DNA of 64,000 nt from an uncultured Pelagibacteraceae bacterium (GTDB taxonomy: Bacteria; Pseudomonadota; Alphaproteobacteria; Pelagibacterales; Pelagibacteraceae). This document shows positions 53,305 through 61,720 of this stretch, piece by piece. Both the position numbers and the translations under genes were made by a program. The stretch is taken from NCBI GenBank assembly GCA_902561765.1, contig CACEQR010000008.1, positions 1 through 64,000 on the forward strand, read 5' to 3'. Position 1 is the first letter of the stretch, and each line of letters starts with the position of its first letter. The notes beneath the pieces are model-generated. The model worked only from the letters and a program-made list of their open reading frames with translations, did not search any database and was not told the origin of the DNA.

Positions 53305-53997
53305 GTGACTGTCGAAAAAAAAATAATTACTATCGGAGGTGGAGGCTTCACTCACAACCAAGATAATGATCAAGATAAATTAATTTTAGACCATATAAAC
53401 AAAAAAAAATGTTCATTAGGATTTTTACCAACTGCTAGCAATGATAATACACATAAAACTGATCTATTTTACAAGAGATTTGAAATATTAGATTTAAATG
53501 TATCTCATTTCGATTTAATCTCTAGTATTAATGGTTTCGAAAATTGGCTTTCAAAACTTGATGCAGTTTATGTTGGTGGAGGAAATACTAAATTCATGCT
53601 CGAATTTTGGAAAGAAAATAATTTGATAGGAATTTTTAAAGAAGTTTATAATTCAGGTATAATTCTATCAGGAGTAAGCGCTGGTGCTGCATGTTGGTTC
53701 GATTATTTTCTAACAGACTCAGATGGACCTGGTTATAAACCATTGAATGGTATTGGTCTTTTGTCGGGAAGTTTTACACCACATTACTCAGACTCAAAAA
53801 GAGCAGAAAAATATAGAGAAAATATAAAAAATAAAACTTTGCCAGATGGTATAGGTGTTGATGATGGTGTTGCAGTACTTTTTATTGACGGAAATCCAAC
53901 TGAGGTTTATTCTTCTAGAAAAGGCCATAATGCTTATTTTGTAGATCAAAATAAACAAATTAACTTAAAAGAATATATTAAAGCTAATTATGAGTGA
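53305..53997 (+). CDS. Peptidase E-type serine peptidase (S51 family)
   Basis: 230 residues, GTG start at 53305. The nucleophile elbow GVSAGAACW puts the catalytic Ser at 125; upstream YVGGGNTKFMLEFW is the second S51 signature, and a His in the GSFTPHYSD block may complete the site. Peptidase E cleaves Asp-X dipeptides; relatives (cyanophycinase) cleave other aspartyl/isoaspartyl bonds. Cytosolic, no signal peptide. It overlaps the next gene by 8 bases. Fits hydrolysis of an imported dipeptide-like or amide compound. Confidence 0.8.
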   Translation: MTVEKKIITIGGGGFTHNQDNDQDKLILDHINKKKCSLGFLPTASNDNTHKTDLFYKRFEILDLNVSHFDLISSINGFENWLSKLDAVYVGGGNTKFMLEFWKENNLIGIFKEVYNSGIILSGVSAGAACWFDYFLTDSDGPGYKPLNGIGLLSGSFTPHYSDSKRAEKYRENIKNKTLPDGIGVDDGVAVLFIDGNPTEVYSSRKGHNAYFVDQNKQINLKEYIKANYE

Positions 53998-55153
53998 TAA
54001 TATTTTACCAAGTCAAAAGATTTTTAGTATTAAGGATGCAAGAGATCTATCACGCAAACGTTTACCTAAATTAGTTTTTGATTTTATAGATGGAGCATCA
54101 GGAGATGAAAAACTTGCTGAAATAAATAGTATTGCTTTAGACCAAATTAGGCTTGAACCCAAAGTTTTAAGAAATGTAGAAAAAAGATCACTTAAGAAAA
54201 AAGTATTAGGTTATGAATTTGACTTTCCTTTTGGATTTGCACCTATGGGCATGACAAATCTATCTTGGCCTAAAGCTGACTCAATGTTAGCAGCAGAAAG
54301 TGCAAGAAATAATATTCCAACTTGTGTTTCCATGGCATCTACTACAACTTTAGAAAAAATGTATGAACTATCAGAGGGTCATTCATGGATGCAATTATAT
54401 ATTTTCCAAGATGAAAATTTTGTTATGGAACTTTTGGATAGAGCTAAGAATACTGGTTACGAAGTTGCTATTTTAACTGTAGATGTGCCAGTGCTATCAA
54501 GAAGAACTAGAGATGATAAAAATGGTTTCGCCTACCCCTTTAAGATAGGCCCAAAACAGTTTTTTGATTTTGCAACTCATCCTACTTGGTCTTTATCAAC
54601 TTTGCTTAGTGGAATTCCTAAACCTATGAACTACGTAACATCAAAAAGTGGAGATGGAATATTTAAAAGAAAAGAAAGCAGGGGTACCACTGATTGGGAT
54701 ACACTTAAAAGAGTAAGGGACAAATGGAAAGGTAAGCTTGTAATTAAAGGAGTAATGTCTCCTGATGATGCAATAAAAATTAAAGAAGCTGGTGCGGATG
54801 CTATTCAAGTTTCAAATCATGGTGGGAGACAATTAGACAGCGCAACTGCAGCAATAAATATGCTTCCACTGATCAGAAAATCCGTTGGAAGTGATTTTCC
54901 TTTAATATTTGATAGTGGAATAAGAAGTGGAAGTGATATTGTAAGAGCTCTTGCGTTCGGTGCAGATTATACAATGATTGGAAGGCCCGTAATGTATGCA
55001 ATGGGAGCTGATGGAAAAAAAGGATTAAGAAGAATAATTGAAATTATTAAAGAAGAAGTTAGCACAACTCTTGGCTTGGTTGGATTAAATGATATTAATG
55101 ATGTAACATCTAAGATAGTAATAGAAAATACTATTAATAAGGTAACTTACTAA
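53990..55153 (+). CDS. FMN-dependent 2-hydroxyacid oxidase/dehydrogenase (LldD/GOX family)
   Basis: 387 residues, TIM-barrel FMN enzyme. FMN/active-site landmarks: FDFIDGASGDE near 22-32, PFGFAPMGMTNLSWPKAD, YIFQDE, LTVDVPVLSRRTRD, KGVMSPDDA and VSNHGGRQLD, with catalytic His277. It oxidises an (S)-2-hydroxy acid to the 2-oxo acid. Class is L-lactate, glycolate, mandelate or longer hydroxyacids; substrate not decided by sequence. Its stop is directly followed by the TPP-enzyme start, suggesting that the 2-oxo acid produced is passed to that decarboxylase or lyase. Confidence 0.9.
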   Translation: MSDNILPSQKIFSIKDARDLSRKRLPKLVFDFIDGASGDEKLAEINSIALDQIRLEPKVLRNVEKRSLKKKVLGYEFDFPFGFAPMGMTNLSWPKADSMLAAESARNNIPTCVSMASTTTLEKMYELSEGHSWMQLYIFQDENFVMELLDRAKNTGYEVAILTVDVPVLSRRTRDDKNGFAYPFKIGPKQFFDFATHPTWSLSTLLSGIPKPMNYVTSKSGDGIFKRKESRGTTDWDTLKRVRDKWKGKLVIKGVMSPDDAIKIKEAGADAIQVSNHGGRQLDSATAAINMLPLIRKSVGSDFPLIFDSGIRSGSDIVRALAFGADYTMIGRPVMYAMGADGKKGLRRIIEIIKEEVSTTLGLVGLNDINDVTSKIVIENTINKVTY

Positions 55154-56896
55154 ATGAGTGAAAATAAAATTAGAGGTGGAGCGTTACTTGCTAGAGCTCT
55201 AAAAGATAAAGGGATTAGTAAAGTTTTCACTCTCTCAGGAGGTTTTTGTAATCCAGCAATTGAAGGTTTTGCTGAGTGTCAAATTGAAGTAATAAATACT
55301 CCTCATGAGCAGATTGCGGGTCATTTAGCAGATGGAAATACAAGAATTACTCGAAAGCCGTCAGTTTGTTTAGTTGGACCAGAGGGATTTACTAACGCTG
55401 TCCCGTCAATGATGGAGGCCTGGGGCGAGAGAAGTCCTATTATTTATATTACAGGTTCCAGCAGTCTTAAAAGACAAGGTTCAGGAGGTTTTAAAGAAAT
55501 TGATGATGTTTCAATTGCAGCACCTTTAACTAAATACAGTGCAAGTATAACTGATGGAACTAGAATAAGAGAATTTGTCGATAAAGCATATCATATTGCT
55601 ACAAATGGTTACCCTGGTGCTGTACATCTTAGCTTGCCAGTTGATATAATGTTTTCATCTTTTGCTGAAGAGGTTGGATTAGAAGAAAGACCATTCTCTC
55701 ATAAAGCTAAACCTTTAGCTAAAGCTTGGCCAGAGCCAAATTCACTTTCGGAAGTTTTAGAACTTGCATGTAATTCAAAAAAACCAATTATCATAGGTGG
55801 CCATGGAGTTTGGTGGTCACATTCAGAAAAAAATCTTGAAGAGGCTGGTAATAATTTAAATATACCAATTTTTAATGTTCCATATCATCAAAAATTATTA
55901 GGAGAAGAAGCGAATGCATATATGGGTTTAGCTGATATACATCAATATCCTCCATCAGAATTTGCATTACATAATTCAGATTTAGTTCTTGTGGTTGGAG
56001 CACGTTTAGATAACCAAATGAATTTTGGAAATCCACCTTTTATTCCAAAATCAACAAAGTTAGTTTGTATTAATGGCTCCCATGAAGAAATAGAACTCAA
56101 CAGAGCAGCTGATTTAACTTTGCTAAGTGATCCTGGTGTTTTCCTAGATACATTGTCAAATTTAAAAAAAAATAATAAATGGTCTTTAGATACAACTTGG
56201 TTCGAAGAGAATAAAAAAAAGAAGAAAGAATGGGTAGAAAAATCTTTGAAAGATTTAGAAATTGAGGCTGAGTCATCAAAAAAAAATGGAGGAAAAATTC
56301 ACCCTTTACAACTTTCATTAGATGTTCAAGAAGTAATGGGTGAAAATGATTGGCTTGTGATCGATGGAGGAAATACTCATTTCTGGTCAGAAATTGCAAT
56401 TAATATTGCAGGTGCAAAAGGTAAAAAATTAAAAGGGATCTTGCATCCAGGAACATTTAGTATGTTGGGTGTTGGAGTTTCATTTGCCTTATCTGCTAAA
56501 AATCATAGTCCAGACTCAAATGTCGTTTTGATTAGTGGAGATGGTGCATTTTTATCAGGCGGCATGTCTATTGAAAGTGTGTTTTATCAGAAAAAACCTA
56601 TTACTGTTGTAATTGATAACAATGGTGGATTAGCTTCAATTGGACAACAACAAGAGAGGCTATTTAAAAGTGGAAAAAGCGTTGCAACAGATTTTCGAGA
56701 TATCCCATTTCATAAGATATTTGAGGGTTTTGGAGGACATGGAGAATTAGTTAATAAAAGAGAGGAACTCGCACCAGCGCTAAAAAGAGCAATCGAAAGT
56801 GGTAAACCCGCATGTGTAAATGTTAAAGCAAAACCAGTATTAAGTCCCATAGTCTCTGCAGTTGCAAGTAAAAGAGAAAAGTCATCAATAGAATAA
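55154..56896 (+). CDS. Thiamine-diphosphate-dependent enzyme, acetolactate-synthase-like superfamily
   Basis: 580 residues with the three domains of the POX/ALS superfamily. Activating Glu52 in TPHEQIAGHLADG; the usual SGPG loop reads GPEGFTN; TPP/Mg motif GDGAFLSGG with the paired Asn in VIDNNGG (about 460-490). Members decarboxylate 2-oxo acids or cleave 2-hydroxyacyl-CoA. It is not obviously biosynthetic acetolactate synthase: there is no small subunit nearby and motifs differ. Being next to a 2-hydroxyacid oxidase suggests benzoylformate-decarboxylase- or lyase-like action. Substrate unknown. Confidence 0.82.
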   Translation: MSENKIRGGALLARALKDKGISKVFTLSGGFCNPAIEGFAECQIEVINTPHEQIAGHLADGNTRITRKPSVCLVGPEGFTNAVPSMMEAWGERSPIIYITGSSSLKRQGSGGFKEIDDVSIAAPLTKYSASITDGTRIREFVDKAYHIATNGYPGAVHLSLPVDIMFSSFAEEVGLEERPFSHKAKPLAKAWPEPNSLSEVLELACNSKKPIIIGGHGVWWSHSEKNLEEAGNNLNIPIFNVPYHQKLLGEEANAYMGLADIHQYPPSEFALHNSDLVLVVGARLDNQMNFGNPPFIPKSTKLVCINGSHEEIELNRAADLTLLSDPGVFLDTLSNLKKNNKWSLDTTWFEENKKKKKEWVEKSLKDLEIEAESSKKNGGKIHPLQLSLDVQEVMGENDWLVIDGGNTHFWSEIAINIAGAKGKKLKGILHPGTFSMLGVGVSFALSAKNHSPDSNVVLISGDGAFLSGGMSIESVFYQKKPITVVIDNNGGLASIGQQQERLFKSGKSVATDFRDIPFHKIFEGFGGHGELVNKREELAPALKRAIESGKPACVNVKAKPVLSPIVSAVASKREKSSIE

Positions 56897-56898
56897 AA

Positions 56899-57234
56899 AT
56901 GGCAATATTTTCATCACACCTATTAGACGCAACCAATGGATCTCATGCTGGGAAAGTTGATGTAATCATTTTTCAAATTAATGAAAATGGAGAAAAAGCA
57001 ATTTTCTGTGAAACTAAATCCGATGAAGGTGGAAGAATACATGAAGAATTTGATTTAAGTGAAAAAGATACTAAGTGTGAATATGAAATGATTTGTAAAA
57101 CAGGGAAATATTTTTCTGAAGAAAGAATAGTTTCAGAAATAAATATTAAATTTAAAATGGAAGATAATAATAAAAAATATCACATACCCATAATAATTTC
57201 CAAAAATAGTTACACTGTTTGGTGGTCAAAATAA
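56899..57234 (+). CDS. Transthyretin-like / 5-hydroxyisourate hydrolase-family protein (divergent)
   Basis: 111 residues, the normal length of HIUase. The N terminus FSSHLLDATNGSHAGKVDVIIF matches the family opening (SxHVLDxxxGxPA), and the middle DEGGRIHEEFDL matches the DGR block. The C terminus ends YTVWWSK where HIUase has the catalytic Y-R-G-S tetrapeptide, so true hydroxyisourate hydrolase activity is doubtful. No uricase or allantoin gene is nearby. It starts 2 bases after the TPP-enzyme gene, inside the cluster. Confidence 0.72.
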   Translation: MAIFSSHLLDATNGSHAGKVDVIIFQINENGEKAIFCETKSDEGGRIHEEFDLSEKDTKCEYEMICKTGKYFSEERIVSEINIKFKMEDNNKKYHIPIIISKNSYTVWWSK

Positions 57235-57235
57235 A

Positions 57236-58402
57236 ATGATCAATGAAAATTTAATTACACAAAAAAATATCAAATTAAATATGTCGAGACGTATAAGACG
57301 TACTCCTTTTACAAACAAAGTTGAAGAATGTGGAGTATCAGATTTTACTGTCGTAAACCATATGTTGTTACCAAAGGGATTTAAGAATACAGTTGAGGAA
57401 GATTACTGGCATTTAAGAGAACAAGTTCAAGTCTGGGATGTTTCGTGCCAGAGACAAGTACAAATTACAGGTCCTGACGCAGCAAAGCTTGTTCAAAAAA
57501 TGACGCCGCGTTCTATTAAACAAATGGAGACTGGAAAATGTTTTTATATACCTATTATAGATGAGACTGCTGGAATGATTAATGATCCAGTTTTGTTGAA
57601 ACTTGATGACGATATGTTTTGGATTTCTATAGCTGACTCAGATATTTTGCTTTGGGCAAAAGGTATTGCATTAGGATCAGGATATAATGTTGAAATAGTG
57701 GAACCAGATGTTTATCCATTAGCTATTCAAGGTCCAAAATCTGAAGATCTTTTAGTTTCGATATTTGGCGATGAAATAAAAAAATTAAAATTTTTTAATT
57801 TTAAAGTTTTTGACTTTTTAGGTACAAAACAAATAATAGCAAGGTCTGGATATAGTAAGCAAGACGGTTTTGAAATTTATTTTAAAGGATTTGAAACACA
57901 TTTTAATGAAATTGATCTTGGTGAAAAACTTTGGGATATTGTATGGAGCCATGGTCAAAAATTTAATATTTCTCCAGGATGCCCGAACTTAATTGATAGA
58001 ATTGAGGCAGGACTTATGTCTTATGGTAATGATTTCACCAGAGAAAATAATCCCCTAGAATGTAATCTTGAAAAATATTGCAGTAAAGAGTATGACCATG
58101 ATTTTATTGGCAAAGAAGCCTTGAGAAAGATTCAATATGATGGAATAGAACAGCAAATCAGAGGTATTATATTTGATGGTGAACCATGCAAGCCGACTGG
58201 AGTTCCCTTGCCAGTTTACTCAAAAGATAATAAAAAAATTGGTCTAATAGCGTCTGGAATTTATTCCCCAAGAATCCAGAAAAATATAGGTTTATCAATG
58301 ATAAAGAGAGATTTTTGGGAGAGAGGGAATGATGTTTTTGTAAATACTTTTTATGGAAAAAATAGAAAAGGCGTTATAACTTCTTTACCATTTCCTGATT
58401 AA
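57236..58402 (+). CDS. DmdA-like folate-dependent demethylase (GcvT family)
   Basis: 388 residues, or 373 if the ATG at 57281 is used; the shorter form fits the ~370-residue DmdA family better, and neither start has a clear ribosome site. Shared with DmdA are SRRIRRTPFTNKVEECGV, VVNHMLLPKGF, HLREQVQVWDVSCQRQVQITGPDA, QKMTPR, YIPIIDETAGMINDPVLLKL, AIQGPKSEDLL, RSGYSKQDGFEIYF and RIEAGLMSYGNDFTRENNPLE. DmdA transfers a methyl group from DMSP to tetrahydrofolate. The context here differs from a simple dmdA-dmdB arrangement, so this may be a paralogue acting on another methylated compound. Confidence 0.75.
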   Translation: MINENLITQKNIKLNMSRRIRRTPFTNKVEECGVSDFTVVNHMLLPKGFKNTVEEDYWHLREQVQVWDVSCQRQVQITGPDAAKLVQKMTPRSIKQMETGKCFYIPIIDETAGMINDPVLLKLDDDMFWISIADSDILLWAKGIALGSGYNVEIVEPDVYPLAIQGPKSEDLLVSIFGDEIKKLKFFNFKVFDFLGTKQIIARSGYSKQDGFEIYFKGFETHFNEIDLGEKLWDIVWSHGQKFNISPGCPNLIDRIEAGLMSYGNDFTRENNPLECNLEKYCSKEYDHDFIGKEALRKIQYDGIEQQIRGIIFDGEPCKPTGVPLPVYSKDNKKIGLIASGIYSPRIQKNIGLSMIKRDFWERGNDVFVNTFYGKNRKGVITSLPFPD

Positions 58403-58417
58403 GCTTATATTGAAAGT

Positions 58418-59542
58418 ATGTTTAAACCAGTAATAGCAGGATTTTCTAGATCACCTTTTACAATGGCTAGAAAAGGAGCTTTAATAGATTCAAAACCAGT
58501 TAATTTGTTAGCAGAAGTAATTAAAGATTTAGTATCTAAATCAAATGTTAAAAAAGATGATATTGAGGATATTGTCGTTGGTTGTGCATTTCAAACTGGA
58601 GAACAAAGTTTTAATATTGGAAAGTTGACTACTTTTCTTAGTGGCATGAATGTTAAAACTTCAGGTATGACGGTTGATAGATGGTGTGGCTCATCAATGG
58701 AAGCAATCCATATTGCAGCTGGTAAGATTTCTTTAGGTGCTGGAAAAGTATTTGTTTGTGGAGGGGTAGAAAGTATGACAAGAGTAAATACTGGTTTCGA
58801 GCCAATCCCATATCCTGAAAGCAAGACTGATAATCCACATGTATATTTTTCAATGGGAACAACTGCAGAAAATGTTGCAAAAAAATATAATATCTCAAGA
58901 AATGAACAACAGGAATTCGCCATATCTAGTCATCAAAAAGCACACGAGGCACAAACAAAAGGGAATTTTAAGAATGAGATAGTAGCAATAGGAGATTGTG
59001 ATACTGATGGAAATATAAGACCAAATAGTACTATGGAAAAATTAGATGGCTTAAAGCTTGCTTTTGATGAAAATGGAACGGTCACAGCAGCAACATCATC
59101 CCCACTAACTGACGGTGCTGCAGCAACATTAATTTGCGAAGAAAATTATGCAAAAGAAAATAACTTAACAATTTTAGGAAGAATAGTGTCAACTGCTGTA
59201 GAAGGTTGTGATCCTGATTACATGGGTTTAGGACCAATCGGAGCTTCAAAAAAAGCATTGGAGAGAGCTAAATTGTCAGCTGATCAAATAGATATTGTAG
59301 AATTAAATGAAGCTTTTGCCTCTCAATCCTTAGCCTGTATTAAAGATTTAGGTATTGATAAAGATAAAGTTAATTTAGATGGTGGAGCGCTTGCCTTAGG
59401 TCATCCGCTAGGAGCGACCGGTGCTAGAATAACTGGCAAAGCTGCAGAATTACTCAAGAGAGAAAACAAAAAATACGCATTATCAACTCAATGTATCGGT
59501 TTAGGAATGGGAATTGCTACAGTGATTGAGTCTGTAAATTAA
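58418..59542 (+). CDS. Thiolase (acetyl-CoA acyltransferase family)
   Basis: 374 residues, slightly shorter than typical 390. Catalytic Cys90 in VDRWCGSSMEAIH, His329 in LGHPLGATGARI and Cys359 in STQCIGLGMG. Degradative type thiolases cleave 3-oxoacyl-CoA to acetyl-CoA; biosynthetic types run in reverse. The first Cys context (RWCGSS) is of the FadA/acetyl-CoA acyltransferase type. Last gene of the plus-strand cluster, one base from the oppositely oriented potC-like gene. It may finish the pathway encoded upstream or partner the fusion enzyme at 43586-45808. Confidence 0.9.
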   Translation: MFKPVIAGFSRSPFTMARKGALIDSKPVNLLAEVIKDLVSKSNVKKDDIEDIVVGCAFQTGEQSFNIGKLTTFLSGMNVKTSGMTVDRWCGSSMEAIHIAAGKISLGAGKVFVCGGVESMTRVNTGFEPIPYPESKTDNPHVYFSMGTTAENVAKKYNISRNEQQEFAISSHQKAHEAQTKGNFKNEIVAIGDCDTDGNIRPNSTMEKLDGLKLAFDENGTVTAATSSPLTDGAAATLICEENYAKENNLTILGRIVSTAVEGCDPDYMGLGPIGASKKALERAKLSADQIDIVELNEAFASQSLACIKDLGIDKDKVNLDGGALALGHPLGATGARITGKAAELLKRENKKYALSTQCIGLGMGIATVIESVN

Positions 59543-59543
59543 A

Positions 59544-60398
59544 TTATCTATTTATTCCTCTTAGTCTCTCTGATCTTCTTCTTAAAAGTTCAGCAGTTAA
59601 TAAAATTAATACTGATAATATAATTAAACAGGTTGCTACAGCTAAAATTGTCGGACTTAATTGTTCTCTAAGTCCAGTCCACATTTGAATTGGTATTGTG
59701 GTATTATCTAATCCTGCTAAGAAAAGTACAACAACAACTTCGTCAAAAGAGGTCACAAAAGCAAATAAACCACCAGAAATTACCCCGGGTAAAATTAAAG
59801 GTAAAGTAATTTTCATAAATGTGTTGTATGGACTGCTCCCAAGACTTGATGCAGCACGCGTAATGCTATGATCAAAACCTGAAAGTGTTGCGGTTACAGT
59901 TATTACTACAAAAGGAGTTCCAAGAATAATGTGTGCTAATATAATTCCCAAGTGTGTCGCTGCTAAGCCCACCTTAGCTATAAAAAAGAATATAGCCACT
60001 CCTGAAATAATTAGTGGAACAATCATTGGAGAAATTAAGATCGCCATTATCAAACCTTTGTAAGGCATATGTCTGCTACTCAAACCTAATGCAGCAAGAG
60101 TACCTAAAATAATTGATCCTAAAGTTGCAAAAATTGCAATTATAAAACTATTTCTTGCAGCTAAACCCCACGGATTTTTTGTTCCATAAATCATATCTTT
60201 ATACCATCTAAGTGAGAATGCATCAGGGTCTAGTCTTTTCATTCCATCAGAAAAAACCAAAAACTCTTCTGCATTAAAAGATAATGGAAAAATTACAAAT
60301 AAAGGAGCTATCAAAAAGAAAAAGACACAACCACATACTAACAAATAAAAGTAATGCCAAATTCTATAATGTGGTTCTGTATATTTTGGTAATGCCAT
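59544..60398 (-). CDS. Polyamine-type ABC transporter permease (PotC-like)
   Basis: 284 residues with six membrane segments. EAA loop ITRAASSLGSSPYNTFMKITLPLILPG near 175-200; first segment FYLLVCGCVFFFLIAPLFVIFPLSF. Together with the PotB-like subunit forms the pore of an importer of the spermidine/putrescine class. Ends one base from the thiolase stop. The ligand could be a polyamine or another small cation. Confidence 0.88.
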   Translation of the reverse strand: MALPKYTEPHYRIWHYFYLLVCGCVFFFLIAPLFVIFPLSFNAEEFLVFSDGMKRLDPDAFSLRWYKDMIYGTKNPWGLAARNSFIIAIFATLGSIILGTLAALGLSSRHMPYKGLIMAILISPMIVPLIISGVAIFFFIAKVGLAATHLGIILAHIILGTPFVVITVTATLSGFDHSITRAASSLGSSPYNTFMKITLPLILPGVISGGLFAFVTSFDEVVVVLFLAGLDNTTIPIQMWTGLREQLSPTILAVATCLIILSVLILLTAELLRRRSERLRGINR

Positions 60399-60400
60399 AA

Positions 60401-61654
60401 TTAACCTAATTTAATATTATCAACTCCTACAAGTTTGTTATAAATCCAATATATTGCTAATACACCTAATAAAAGCATCAAGCCCATTGCAGATGCAAAA
60501 CTCCAATCCAAAGTACTCTTCATATGATAAGCTATTTGATTACTAATAAGAGTCCCAGATGCTCCACCAACAAGTGCTGGGGTGATATAATAACCAATTG
60601 CTAGAATAAAAACTAATAGACAACCAGCACCAATACCTGGAATTGTTAATGGAAAATAAACTTTAAAGAAAGCTGTCGCTGGCGTTGCACCTAAAGATTT
60701 CCCTGCTCTCATTAAACTTGGGGATATTGTTTTCATAACGCTATACAAAGGTAAAACCATGAAAGGTAAAAGTATTTGCGTCATCGCTACATAAGTTCCA
60801 GTTTTATTATACATCATCTCGGGCCTGTTATCGTCTGCAACAAGACCTGTCCAAACAAAGAAATCATTTACGATACCTTGTTGTTGTAACAAAATCATCC
60901 AACTAGCGGTTCTTACAAGTAAAGACGTCCAAAAAGGTAGCAGGACACAAATCATAAGCAAATTACTATATTTCATTGGTAAAGTTGCCAGTAAATGTGC
61001 AATTGGATATGCCATTAAAAAACAAAATAAAGTAACAAAGAATGCGACCTCTACTGTCCTTATCCATAAGATTCTATGAATTCTTCTATCTTCAGAAACC
61101 TGAACAATTTTGCCATCTTCATTTGAGTACATATCTATACCCTTAAGATATTTTGAGTATGTATAAGATGGAGCTCTTCTCTTAATTGCTCTCCAATATT
61201 CAACATTTCTCCATCTTTTGTGTACTTTCATAATTTGTTCTTTGTAGTTTCCTTCCTCAAATTTCTTTTGTTTTCTTGCTAGTTTTTTTAAAACACTTTT
61301 AAAACCGTTTTTCTCATAGTTTAGCTGTGTCTGTAATTTTCCTGCTGTCTTATTTTTAACAAGAATTTTATAGTCTAAGTAAAAAGCTTCAAAAACTTCT
61401 TCAGAAGGTAATTCTTTTCCATCCCAATTTTCCATTGCTTTATAGGTTTTGGGAAGCATATTAGTGACCATCTTATCATCTATACTTCTTGAGAACATAT
61501 CTCCAATTGGAATCATATATGTAATAATTAAAAATAATAATAATGGTGCAACTAAGAGAAAAGCTTTAATTTTATTTTTCTTTTCTGCCTGTTTAAGACT
61601 TTCCTCTAAAGGAATTCCGTCAGTGGTTAATATTTTTCCTGTTTCTGAGCTCAT
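60401..61654 (-). CDS. Polyamine-type ABC transporter permease (PotB-like) with large insertion
   Basis: 417 residues against about 285 for PotB. TM1 is at about 30-50, followed by a ~145-residue hydrophilic, lysine-rich insertion (about 52-195), then five more segments. The EAA-type loop is GKSLGATPATAFFKVYFPLTIPG. It is the same layout as the MalF-type permease at 4702-5961: the extra domain would face the periplasm and could touch the binding protein. Its ATG directly follows the U-run of a terminator-like hairpin, with no visible ribosome site. Confidence 0.88.
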   Translation of the reverse strand: MSSETGKILTTDGIPLEESLKQAEKKNKIKAFLLVAPLLLFLIITYMIPIGDMFSRSIDDKMVTNMLPKTYKAMENWDGKELPSEEVFEAFYLDYKILVKNKTAGKLQTQLNYEKNGFKSVLKKLARKQKKFEEGNYKEQIMKVHKRWRNVEYWRAIKRRAPSYTYSKYLKGIDMYSNEDGKIVQVSEDRRIHRILWIRTVEVAFFVTLFCFLMAYPIAHLLATLPMKYSNLLMICVLLPFWTSLLVRTASWMILLQQQGIVNDFFVWTGLVADDNRPEMMYNKTGTYVAMTQILLPFMVLPLYSVMKTISPSLMRAGKSLGATPATAFFKVYFPLTIPGIGAGCLLVFILAIGYYITPALVGGASGTLISNQIAYHMKSTLDWSFASAMGLMLLLGVLAIYWIYNKLVGVDNIKLG

Positions 61655-61685
61655 AAAAAAAAGGGCGGTTAAAATAACCGCCCTT
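61655..61685 (-). terminator. Terminator-like hairpin between potD-like and potB-like genes
   Basis: On the minus strand an 11-bp stem with GC core (arms 61675-61685 and 61661-61671, three-base loop) followed by eight U (61662-61655), then the AUG of the permease. A textbook intrinsic terminator inside an operon, so permease expression depends on read-through. Confidence 0.85.
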
Positions 61686-61720
61686 AATATAATATAAAAT
61701 TAAAGTGTTTAAAACTTTAA

